A stretch of DNA of 64,000 nucleotides, from the NCBI RefSeq assembly GCF_900119485.1, contig NZ_FPJZ01000002.1:255697-319696 (forward strand), given 5' to 3'. The first letter of the stretch is position 1, and each line of letters opens with the position of its first letter. This DNA is from Thermoactinomyces sp. DSM 45891. Lineage in GTDB: Bacteria > Bacillota > Bacilli > Thermoactinomycetales > Thermoactinomycetaceae. The notes beneath the pieces are model-generated. The model did no database searches. It saw nothing but the letters and a program-made list of their open reading frames with translations, and was not told where the DNA came from. Below, piece after piece: positions 7,436 to 14,346 of the stretch. The position numbers were made by a program, and so were the translations under genes.

Positions 7436-8539
7436 TCATACAACCGTCTCTTCGGTTTCTATATCGAAAATATAAGCCTGATCCATATTTACTGATAGTG
7501 TCAACTGAGAACCCAAACGATATTCAGACCGCGCTTTTACACGAGCCGTCATACTACCTTGGCCCACACCTTTCAGATAAAGGTACATCTCAGAACCTGT
7601 ATTCTCTACCATCTCAATCTCCGACACAAGCACGTTTGATCGGTTTGGCGATTCTGATTCATCATAAAACGCCTCGGGGCGGATTCCGAAAGTAACATTC
7701 CTCCCAATGTATCCTTTTTCTCGCAGACGATTTGCCTTCTCCATTGGGATTCCCCATCTCACACCTTCTGTTACGAAGAAGAGTAGACCATCTTCTTCTG
7801 TAACAAATCCATCTAGTACATTCATGGCTGGAGAACCCATAAATCTAGCTACAAATAGATTTGCCGGATGATGATATAGTTCGCTGGGTGTAGCAATTTG
7901 TTGAATAACACCATCCTTCATCACCACAACGCGATCCCCCATCATCGCTTCTGTTTGATTGTGTGTTACATAGATCGTCGTGGTCCCTAAGCGTTGATGT
8001 AGCTTTCTAATCTCCGCTCGCATATGTACTCGTAATGTTTCATCTAGATTAGAGAGAGGCTCGTCTAGCAAAAACAGCTCTGGTTCACGTACCATAGCAC
8101 GGCCGAGAGCTACCCTTTGATGCTGGTCACCTGAAAGTGACTTAGGTCTCTGATCTAAATAAGATTCTAACTCTAACATCTTCACCGCATTACGCACTCG
8201 CTGATTGATCTCTTTTTCATCTATTTTCTTCATTTTTAAACCAAATGCTATATTTTCATACACCGTCATATGTGGATAGAGGGCATGAGATTGAAACACC
8301 ATTGCAATATTACGATCTTTAGGCTCTACATGATTCATCACGCGACCATCGATCGATACAGTTCCATCCGAAATTTCTTCTAATCCAGCCAACATACGAA
8401 GAATCGTCGACTTCCCACAGCCAGATGGCCCCACTATCACGAGAAACTCCTTATCTTGAATCTCGAGATGAAAATCTTGAATCGTTGGTTCATCAACTGA
8501 AGATTGTTTATAAATATGTTCCAGAACTACCTTGGCCAT
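7436..8539 (-). CDS. msmX: Multi-sugar ABC transporter ATPase, MsmX/UgpC type, with LSGDQ signature
   Basis: 367 residues with the ABC ATPase domain (1-235) and the C-terminal OB-fold regulatory domain of the MalK/MsmX group. Such subunits energise carbohydrate importers and in Bacillus MsmX is shared by several sugar systems. Walker A GPSGCGKS (37-44), Walker B LFLLDEP (155-161), the D-loop and the switch His in VTHNQ are intact. The signature is LSGDQ (135-139) instead of LSGGQ; the Asp codon GAC is at 8126-8128. This position contacts the ATP of the partner subunit, so reduced or altered ATPase activity is possible. No permease genes are adjacent, as expected of a shared ATPase. A PucR-type regulator lies upstream. 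Confidence 0.88.
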   Translation of the reverse strand: MAKVVLEHIYKQSSVDEPTIQDFHLEIQDKEFLVIVGPSGCGKSTILRMLAGLEEISDGTVSIDGRVMNHVEPKDRNIAMVFQSHALYPHMTVYENIAFGLKMKKIDEKEINQRVRNAVKMLELESYLDQRPKSLSGDQHQRVALGRAMVREPELFLLDEPLSNLDETLRVHMRAEIRKLHQRLGTTTIYVTHNQTEAMMGDRVVVMKDGVIQQIATPSELYHHPANLFVARFMGSPAMNVLDGFVTEEDGLLFFVTEGVRWGIPMEKANRLREKGYIGRNVTFGIRPEAFYDESESPNRSNVLVSEIEMVENTGSEMYLYLKGVGQGSMTARVKARSEYRLGSQLTLSVNMDQAYIFDIETEETVV

Positions 8540-8601
8540 TTGGTCCGCAAGCCCCTTTTTCGCTTTTGTAGTACGCTTCTATTTTACTCTATCAAGTCCA
8601 T

Positions 8602-8643
8602 AAAAAAAACAACGCAGATGAGCACCTAACGGGCAACATCTGC
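8602..8643 (-). terminator. Terminator of the PucR-type gene
   Basis: A 7-bp stem (GCAGATG with CATCTGC, 8614-8620 and 8637-8643) is followed on the leftward strand by a run of eight T. The loop holds the TAG stop codon of the regulator gene. Confidence 0.85.
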
Positions 8644-9423
8644 TTTCCGACGTAAGATGAACTGCATCAGCTTCACCATCATCGCATCATCAAAAACACG
8701 TAAATCATAGCCAATCTCTTCGCGAATCTTTTCTAAGCGATAGAGTAGCGTATTTCGGTGAATATATAATTTACGAGCCGTTTCACTCACATTTAGATCC
8801 TCGTCTAGAAAACATTGGATCGTCTTCATCATCTCCGCATCACTCCATAAAGGAGTCGTAGGAATCACAGCGCAAACTTGGTCTAGTTGGTGTATCTGAA
8901 GACTATGAATGAGTTCATATAAAAAAGTATTCCATGTCGTTACAATCGCTTGATCCGGATCAATCTTATATGACATTTTCTCTGCCCTTTTCATTCGATC
9001 CATCTCTTCAAACAACGTTTCGGGCGAATCTACCGTTTCTCCCACAATGATTCGTGCTTCTCCGCCCACCTCGGATCTCACAATTTCTAGAAACCCTCGA
9101 GCCTTAGAAATCAATTCACTTCGCTCCACCATACGATCCCGCTGATCCGAACCACGATCTGGTTGCATGACAATCCACTGTTCATACAAAACCTCTACAA
9201 AAAGTACATCTGGGTCTTCAAAGTAGCGGTGTAGAAGTTTCTCCCAATCTACCTCTATCTGTTCCCCATGAACCGGAGGATCGACTTGAATATAGAATAA
9301 AGACCATTTCTTTATTCTTTTAAAGAAATCGTGAGAAAGAGAACCCCGAACCCCTTGTTGCCAGAGCAAAGCGACGCTATCCGAGTTAGAACAAGTTTGA
9401 ATTAATTCTTGTGATTTAGTCAT
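8626..9423 (-). CDS. PucR/CdaR-type transcriptional regulator
   Basis: 265 residues. The last 60 form the PucR C-terminal helix-turn-helix, with DLNVSETARKLYIHRNTLLYRLEKI as its core, found in regulators of purine catabolism, sugar-diacid use and related pathways. The N-terminal part has no recognised sensor domain. The nearest downstream gene is the MsmX-type ATPase, but a terminator lies between. The ribosome site before the ATG at 9423 is poor. An 8-bp stem (9433-9440 with 9465-9472) in the leader could influence translation. The effector is unknown. Confidence 0.8.
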   Translation of the reverse strand: MTKSQELIQTCSNSDSVALLWQQGVRGSLSHDFFKRIKKWSLFYIQVDPPVHGEQIEVDWEKLLHRYFEDPDVLFVEVLYEQWIVMQPDRGSDQRDRMVERSELISKARGFLEIVRSEVGGEARIIVGETVDSPETLFEEMDRMKRAEKMSYKIDPDQAIVTTWNTFLYELIHSLQIHQLDQVCAVIPTTPLWSDAEMMKTIQCFLDEDLNVSETARKLYIHRNTLLYRLEKIREEIGYDLRVFDDAMMVKLMQFILRRKADVAR

Positions 9424-9763
9424 TTTCTATATAGAGAGCGCCTCATGTTTCTTCTAGATACACCCGCTCTCTCTCCTTTCTCTCACATTACTCTACCAAA
9501 TAGCCTACCATTTCCGGCATCATTCACATATATATTCACTCATACCAATACCGCAAAACATATGGGAAATCCTGCTATATTATCCTGTTTTCTTGAAACA
9601 AAAATCAGATTTCACTATGGGTCTCTTATATATTTCTATCATATTAATATGAACAAAATGTGAAATTACCAAAATCACGCCAATTTAGGACACAAAAATC
9701 GAGTTTATTTCGATATAGAATATAGAACTAATTATTTTGGTTACATAGGAGATGATTTGAATC
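9424..9763. other. Intergenic region between divergent pucR-type and surface-protein genes
   Basis: 340 bases, AT-rich, with no credible gene; a short open frame around 9445-9663 has no ribosome site and an improbable composition. The left end holds the hairpin in the regulator leader. The right part holds the two sequence blocks also found upstream of the second LPKTA gene. An ATATTAATAT palindrome lies at 9641-9650. Confidence 0.7.
9650..9728 (+). promoter_or_regulatory. Shared upstream element, copy 1
   Basis: TGAACAAAATGTGAAA (9650-9665), GACACAAAAA (9689-9698) and TTTCGATATAGAATAT (9708-9723) recur in the same order and nearly the same spacing before the second surface-protein gene. The last block probably carries the -10 region. 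The ribosome site AGGAGATGA at 9747-9755 is also shared. Confidence 0.65.
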
Positions 9764-10843
9764 ATGGCACGTATGACAAAGCCATTCGCAGTACTTGCGA
9801 CACTAGCACTTTCTGTAACTGCTTTCCAAGGGGTCGTAGCAGCTGAAGATACCAAACCAGCTAATACCCCGGCTGCCCCTGCTACTGCAGAACAAAAACC
9901 AGCTGATACAAAAGTGGAAGGTACAACTGAAACGAAGGTTGAGGACAAAAAAGCTGACGGCAAAACCGATGCTAAAGTCGAAGATAAAAAAGCAACTGAT
10001 GGCAAGACCACTACTACTCCAGCCGCTGAGAAAGGCAAAGTAGCTGATAAAAAAGAAGTAAAACAAGTGGAGATCGTGGTAACTCAAACGGAATCAGTAC
10101 TAAAAGCGGAACTTAAGGGCGTTAAAGAAGCAAAAGGTACTTGGAAGTTTTTAGCTGGTACAACAGAGATCATCTCCAAACAAGGCGGAACTTCTTTTGA
10201 AGTTGACTTCTCAAAACCAGAAATCACAAAAAAACTCATTGACGCGGGTGCTGATTATGGCGTAATCCAGTTCGAAGGAACTTCTAATGGAACACCTATC
10301 AAAGGACAAATTAAAGAGAATTTTGCACAAGAGGTTGATTCAAAAGCCTCAGTGAAAAACAATACTCTTACTGTAACTTCCAAGATAAATGATGCTAAAA
10401 AAGCAAAAGGTACGTGGGTTGCTTTAGTAAGCAGAAGCATGGACTTTAGCGAAAAAAATATTGTGGTTCATGACATGATTGAAAACGGTGGTCTCTCCAG
10501 TAAGTTTACCTTCAAAGATTTAAAGCCTGGTACTTACTATGTACTTGTCGTTTTTGAGGGTACTGTTGACGGTAAAGAGAGAGAAACCGGTAATATCCTT
10601 AGAGTTGTTGTCAAGAAAGAAGGCAAAACTGGTTCTGATAAGGACACTACTGTAGAAGCTACTCCAGTTCAAAAGCCTGTTACAAAACAAGAAACGAAAA
10701 AAGCAGTTGAAGATGCCAAAGGTGGTAAACTACCAAAAACCGCTACTAGCTATCCAATCGCTACTGTTGCGGGTGCAGCAGTTCTAATGGTGGGTGCAGG
10801 TCTCTTCTTCGTAGCACGTCGTCGTAAACAAAAACAACAATAA
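9764..10843 (+). CDS. LPKTA-anchored surface protein with two beta-modules
   Basis: 359 residues. A signal peptide (1-27, cut after GVVAA) is followed by a Lys/Glu/Thr-rich stalk (28-100) with a repeated KVEDKKA unit. Two related modules follow, about 103-185 and 195-290, each with an AKGTW core and an FEGT strand. A linker leads to LPKTA (323-327), a hydrophobic segment and the tail RRRKQKQQ. This is a full sortase signal of the LPXTA type used by class D sortases, and a class D sortase gene follows 134 bp downstream. The protein is therefore expected on the cell wall. The modules look like small Ig-like beta domains, an inference only. Ligand and function are unknown. Confidence 0.85.
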   Translation: MARMTKPFAVLATLALSVTAFQGVVAAEDTKPANTPAAPATAEQKPADTKVEGTTETKVEDKKADGKTDAKVEDKKATDGKTTTTPAAEKGKVADKKEVKQVEIVVTQTESVLKAELKGVKEAKGTWKFLAGTTEIISKQGGTSFEVDFSKPEITKKLIDAGADYGVIQFEGTSNGTPIKGQIKENFAQEVDSKASVKNNTLTVTSKINDAKKAKGTWVALVSRSMDFSEKNIVVHDMIENGGLSSKFTFKDLKPGTYYVLVVFEGTVDGKERETGNILRVVVKKEGKTGSDKDTTVEATPVQKPVTKQETKKAVEDAKGGKLPKTATSYPIATVAGAAVLMVGAGLFFVARRRKQKQQ

Positions 10844-10860
10844 TCTTGGTTATTGGTAAG

Positions 10861-10901
10861 TAGAAAGAAAGCATACCTATTGTGGGTATGCTTTCTTTCT
10901 A
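10861..10901. terminator. Strong bidirectional terminator after LPKTA protein 1
   Basis: A perfect 17-bp stem (10861-10877 with 10885-10901) with a 7-base loop and T-rich 3' arm. It separates the first surface gene from the sortase, so the sortase needs its own promoter or readthrough. Confidence 0.9.
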
Positions 10902-10977
10902 TAAATGTGAATCAAGAAAATTGCCTTTTCCTACACTAGACAATCAACATAAAACTACATACCATTGAAATGAAGGA

Positions 10978-11613
10978 GTGGACATCATTCGAATACTATC
11001 TTGGTTATTAATCATAGCAGGAACGGTCGTTCTTGGGTGGAACGCATATAATTGGTGGAGTGAAAGTGCTTCATCTATACCTTATGATGAAGCTGTAATG
11101 AATAAAGTTGATAAAAAGGGAGACGATACATCCCCACAACCAGCTCTTGCGAAAGGGGTCTCATCTGCCCTCAAACATAATAGAGGAGATATGATCGCTA
11201 CATTAAGCGTTCCCCGTTTAAAAAAGAATCTTGAAGTTGTGTATGGTGCAGACTCCGATTCATTGACCAAAGGCGTCGGGAGCTATATAGAAGATAACGA
11301 TCCCAATACTAACGATAAAACAGTAAAGCCAGGTGAAACTGGACATGTTGTTTTATCTGGTCACCGTGATACTAAGTTCAAGGGCATGGGCGAACTAAAA
11401 GTTGGAGATCGATTAATTATTGATTATAACAATCACCATTTTATCTATCAGGTACGGAAGATGTGGGTTACATCCAAGGAAGACCGAAAGGTTATCGTAA
11501 CAAAAGATAAACCAATCCTTACCTTAGTTACTTGCTATCCATTTAATATGTTAGGTAGTGCACCGAAGCGATATATTATCGAATCTGAACTAATTGAAAT
11601 TCAAAATAAGTAG
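10978..11613 (+). CDS. Class D sortase
   Basis: About 211 residues. An N-terminal membrane anchor (residues 5-25) and a short linker precede the sortase barrel. Catalytic His129 (LSGHRDT), Cys186 (LVTCYPF) and Arg198 (GSAPKRYI) are all present, and the TCYPF and SAPKRY wording is typical of class D, whose members recognise LPXTA. Both flanking genes encode LPKTA proteins, its evident substrates; it would join the Thr to peptidoglycan. The start is uncertain. GTG at 10978 overlaps its own ribosome site AAGGAG (10973-10978), and an in-frame stop lies just upstream. ATT at 10987, eight bases after that site, is the best-spaced codon, which would make a rare non-AUG start. Confidence 0.9.
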   Translation: MDIIRILSWLLIIAGTVVLGWNAYNWWSESASSIPYDEAVMNKVDKKGDDTSPQPALAKGVSSALKHNRGDMIATLSVPRLKKNLEVVYGADSDSLTKGVGSYIEDNDPNTNDKTVKPGETGHVVLSGHRDTKFKGMGELKVGDRLIIDYNNHHFIYQVRKMWVTSKEDRKVIVTKDKPILTLVTCYPFNMLGSAPKRYIIESELIEIQNK

Positions 11614-11636
11614 CGAAGCCCATTATCATAATAGGC

Positions 11637-11676
11637 AAAAAGGAAACCCTCATTTTAGTACAGGGGATTCCTTTTT
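11637..11676 (+). terminator. Terminator after sortase gene
   Basis: An imperfect stem (11637-11650 with 11662-11676) with A-run and T-run flanks lies 24 bases after the sortase stop. Confidence 0.8.
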
Positions 11677-11722
11677 ATTATAAAATCAAACTCCTACATG
11701 TAATAAATTGGTTAGTTAAATA

Positions 11723-11803
11723 TGAACAAAGTGTGAAACAAATTACATTTACTCCTTTTATGACACAAAAAAAGAAAAGTGTTTCGATATAAAATATGTA
11801 GAA
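11723..11803 (+). promoter_or_regulatory. Shared upstream element, copy 2
   Basis: TGAACAAAGTGTGAAA (11723-11738), GACACAAAAA (11762-11771) and TTTCGATATAAAATAT (11782-11797) repeat the arrangement before the first LPKTA gene. The distance from first to last block is 59 bases here and 58 there, which argues for common regulation or a recent duplication. Confidence 0.65.
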
Positions 11804-11838
11804 CTCATTTTATACATCATTCTAGGAGATGACTATTT

Positions 11839-12762
11839 ATGGCACGTATGACAAAACCGTATGCAGTACTTGCAACACTAGCCCTTTCTGTTACCGCTTT
11901 TCAAGGCGTTGTAGCAGCAGAAGAACCAAAAGCCCCTATCACCCCGGCTACAGAGCAGAAAACTACAGCTCCGGAAGTCAAAGTAGAAGTGAAAGCGGAA
12001 GATACAAAAAGTACGGAAGCAGAAAAGCAAGCAGAAGTGAAACCAGAGGACAAAAAAGCAACCGAGACTGGTAACAAAACAGATGAGAAAACAACTGAAA
12101 AAGCTGACAGTACAGCAGGTGGGAAGACTGATGGGAAACCAGGTGAAACATCACCTAATACCAACCCTTCAACACCTGGAACAAGTAAGCCAGTTGATAA
12201 AAAAGAAGATGAAGCGAAAGGTCCTTCGCTACATGCAAAAGCTTCATTTAAAAATGGCACTCTTACAGTAATCGCCTCTGTTGCAAATGCAAAACATATT
12301 AAAGGTCTTTGGTACGCAGATGGATATAAACCAGGTTCAGAAAAAGTAGAGTTTACATCTGAAAAACAAAGTAAAAACGGCTTCACTCAAACCTTCACAT
12401 TTAAAAATGTAAAACCGGGTGTCTATCATGTGGCTGTAGGCTTTATTGGGACCATAGACGATTTAGAAGTAGGTAACGACGAGGACTTCGTTGTACTAAA
12501 AATCGATACAAGAAAGGGTGGAGCTACAAAACCAGTAGAAAATAAGACAACTGTTAAAGCTTCAGCTAAAAAAGAAGCTACTGCAGAGAAAGCTACCACT
12601 GACAAAAAAGAAGCCAAAAAAACTACTACAAACGGCCAAGGTGGTACACTGCCAAAAACCGCTACTAACTATCCAATCGCTACTGTTGCGGGTGCGGCTG
12701 TTCTAATGGCGGGTGCCGGGCTCTTCCTCGTCGCACGTCGTCGTAAACAGAATCAATCTTAG
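11839..12762 (+). CDS. LPKTA-anchored surface protein with one beta-module
   Basis: 307 residues, a paralog of the protein at 9764-10843. The signal peptide differs from it at one residue (Phe8 to Tyr) and the last 37 residues are nearly identical, with LPKTA at 271-275. Between them, the stalk is a different Lys/Glu/Thr-rich low-complexity stretch (29-130), and there is only one module (about 133-235, core IKGLW, closing FIGTIDD). Conserved ends with a diverged middle point to duplication followed by change of the exposed part. Expected to be attached to the wall by the neighbouring class D sortase. It ends at its own terminator. Function is unknown. Confidence 0.85.
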   Translation: MARMTKPYAVLATLALSVTAFQGVVAAEEPKAPITPATEQKTTAPEVKVEVKAEDTKSTEAEKQAEVKPEDKKATETGNKTDEKTTEKADSTAGGKTDGKPGETSPNTNPSTPGTSKPVDKKEDEAKGPSLHAKASFKNGTLTVIASVANAKHIKGLWYADGYKPGSEKVEFTSEKQSKNGFTQTFTFKNVKPGVYHVAVGFIGTIDDLEVGNDEDFVVLKIDTRKGGATKPVENKTTVKASAKKEATAEKATTDKKEAKKTTTNGQGGTLPKTATNYPIATVAGAAVLMAGAGLFLVARRRKQNQS

Positions 12763-12773
12763 TCACAAACAGA

Positions 12774-12811
12774 AAAACAGGATTCCTCACTCAACGTGGG
12801 AATCCTGTTTT
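12774..12811. terminator. Bidirectional terminator between LPKTA protein 2 and yvlD-like gene
   Basis: A 13-bp perfect stem (12774-12786 with 12799-12811), extendable by CAC/GTG, carries A and T runs on both sides and serves the two convergent genes. Confidence 0.9.
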
Positions 12812-12814
12812 AAT

Positions 12815-13150
12815 TCAATCTAGTATGAGTCCAATGACCCAAGAAGTCATACTGATAATCAACGATGCAATGATCGCAGAAATAAAGCTTTGAATCTCAA
12901 ATCCATCGACTAAAAATGCGGTTAAATATAACATTCCTACATTTATTAACAAGGTAAACAAGCCTAGTGTTACGACTTGAATGGGTAACGATAAGAATGA
13001 GATAATGGGACGAATAAGGAGATTAACCAGTCCCAAAACGATAGCCACCGCTAATGCGGTTCCTGCTCCATTAACGCTGATACCAGGCACATAGTGGGCG
13101 ATAAGGAAGATTACAACGGCATTTAATAAAAGCCGGAAAATCCAAGTCAT
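12815..13150 (-). CDS. Phage holin family 4 / YvlD-type membrane protein
   Basis: About 111 residues from the ATG at 13150 (MTWIFRLLLNAVV); an upstream ATG adds 20 polar residues and lacks a ribosome site. Four hydrophobic helices and the motif GLVNLLIRPIISFLSLPI identify the YvlD group of Pfam phage holin 4 superfamily. In Bacillus, YvlD belongs to a LiaR-like envelope-stress operon. Here it stands alone and is not phage-associated. Its molecular role is unknown. Confidence 0.75.
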   Translation of the reverse strand: MTWIFRLLLNAVVIFLIAHYVPGISVNGAGTALAVAIVLGLVNLLIRPIISFLSLPIQVVTLGLFTLLINVGMLYLTAFLVDGFEIQSFISAIIASLIISMTSWVIGLILD

Positions 13151-13340
13151 AGTACATACCCCATTTCGTAAATACTTTATCTTTCTTATACCCTTTCTGA
13201 TACAAAACAAGCTTATAAGGTATAGTTTTAAGGAAAAAGCAGATTCTATATTGAAGTATGCTTCTTCTTTTTCCTACTTTTATGTTACTCTCTAATAATA
13301 AATGTTTCCATACTTAAAGTCGATTATGAGGTGAACGATT

Positions 13341-14237
13341 ATGCAATTAGGAATGATTGGTCTCGGTAAGATGGGTTTCAACTTAGTACGAAATATGTTA
13401 AGTCATCGTCATGAAGTGATTGCGTACGATGTATCGCCAGAGCCTGCAAAGGAGTTAGCAAGCTACGGAGCCATCCCAGCTGCTACCATTGAAGAGCTGG
13501 TAGGCAAACTTCATAAACCACGCACGGTCTGGATGATGGTGCCTGCAGGTAAAATTGTGGATCAGGTGATTGATCAAGTGACTCCTCATCTAGAACCCGG
13601 TGATATCGTGATCGATGGAGGAAATTCCCACTATAAAGACACCCTTGCAAGAGGTGAAAGGCTCCAAGCCCAAGGCATTCATTATATGGATGCCGGTACA
13701 TCTGGGGGTACTTCTGGCGCTCTAGAAGGTGGCTGTTTCATGATTGGGGGTTCTCCAGAAGCATGGGAGCATGTGAAAGATATGTTCCACGATTTGTCGG
13801 TCGAAAAAGGGTACCTATATACCGGAAAAGTAGGTAGTGGGCACTTCCTTAAGATGATACATAACGGAATTGAGTACGGCATGATGCAAGCCATCGCGGA
13901 AGGCTTTGAAATTCTAGACAAAAGCCAGTTTGATTATAACTTTGAAGAAGTATCACGAGTATGGGCCAATGGTTCTGTCATCCGTGGCTGGCTAATGGAC
14001 CTTATGGAAAATGCCTTCTCCAAAGATCCGAAACTAGATCAAATCCGTGGTGTGATGAATGCTTCCGGTGAAGGCCAATGGACCGTTGAAACCGCCCTTG
14101 ATCTCAAAGCAAATGCCCCAGTCATCGCCCTATCCATGTTCATGCGCTTCCGCTCGCTTGAAGATGATACCTTCCACGGAAAAGTAGTCGCCGCTCTACG
14201 TAACGAGTTCGGCGGTCATGCAGTAGTCAAAAAGTAG
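13341..14237 (+). CDS. gnd: 6-phosphogluconate dehydrogenase, short (YqeC/GndA-like) form
   Basis: 298 residues, the short form that lacks the C-terminal extension of the roughly 470-residue enzyme. It oxidises and decarboxylates 6-phosphogluconate to ribulose 5-phosphate; short forms often use NAD. Visible are the Rossmann start MIGLGKMGFNLV, the substrate motif DIVIDGGNSHYKDT, SGGTSGALEGG and the catalytic helix KMIHNGIEYGMMQ. The start ATG at 13341 follows GAGGTGA. The upstream gap (13151-13340) contains a 9-bp A/T-rich stem with a long loop (13231-13239 with 13267-13275), of unclear use. Confidence 0.9.
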   Translation: MQLGMIGLGKMGFNLVRNMLSHRHEVIAYDVSPEPAKELASYGAIPAATIEELVGKLHKPRTVWMMVPAGKIVDQVIDQVTPHLEPGDIVIDGGNSHYKDTLARGERLQAQGIHYMDAGTSGGTSGALEGGCFMIGGSPEAWEHVKDMFHDLSVEKGYLYTGKVGSGHFLKMIHNGIEYGMMQAIAEGFEILDKSQFDYNFEEVSRVWANGSVIRGWLMDLMENAFSKDPKLDQIRGVMNASGEGQWTVETALDLKANAPVIALSMFMRFRSLEDDTFHGKVVAALRNEFGGHAVVKK

Positions 14238-14251
14238 ATGAATCTAATACT

Positions 14252-14285
14252 ATACCCCTACGATCAAGATTGATCATAGGGGTAT
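14252..14285 (+). terminator. Terminator after gnd
   Basis: A stem of 9 plus 5 bp (ATACCCCTA and GATCA, one mismatch between them) is closed by the loop AGAT, with a weak T-run after it. It separates gnd from the convergent uvrA. Confidence 0.75.
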
Positions 14286-14346
14286 GTTTGTTCAAATTTT
14301 GAACTGTGGGCAGATACATGCCCCGGACTAACTCAATCAAGCACTC

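Noticed and set aside
9445..9663. A 72-codon open frame upstream of the first LPKTA gene
   Set aside because: No ribosome site, composition of untranslated DNA, and it overlaps the upstream block that is repeated before the other surface gene.
12815..13150. A prophage holin
   Set aside because: The phage holin family 4 label fits the YvlD group, and no other phage gene is near.
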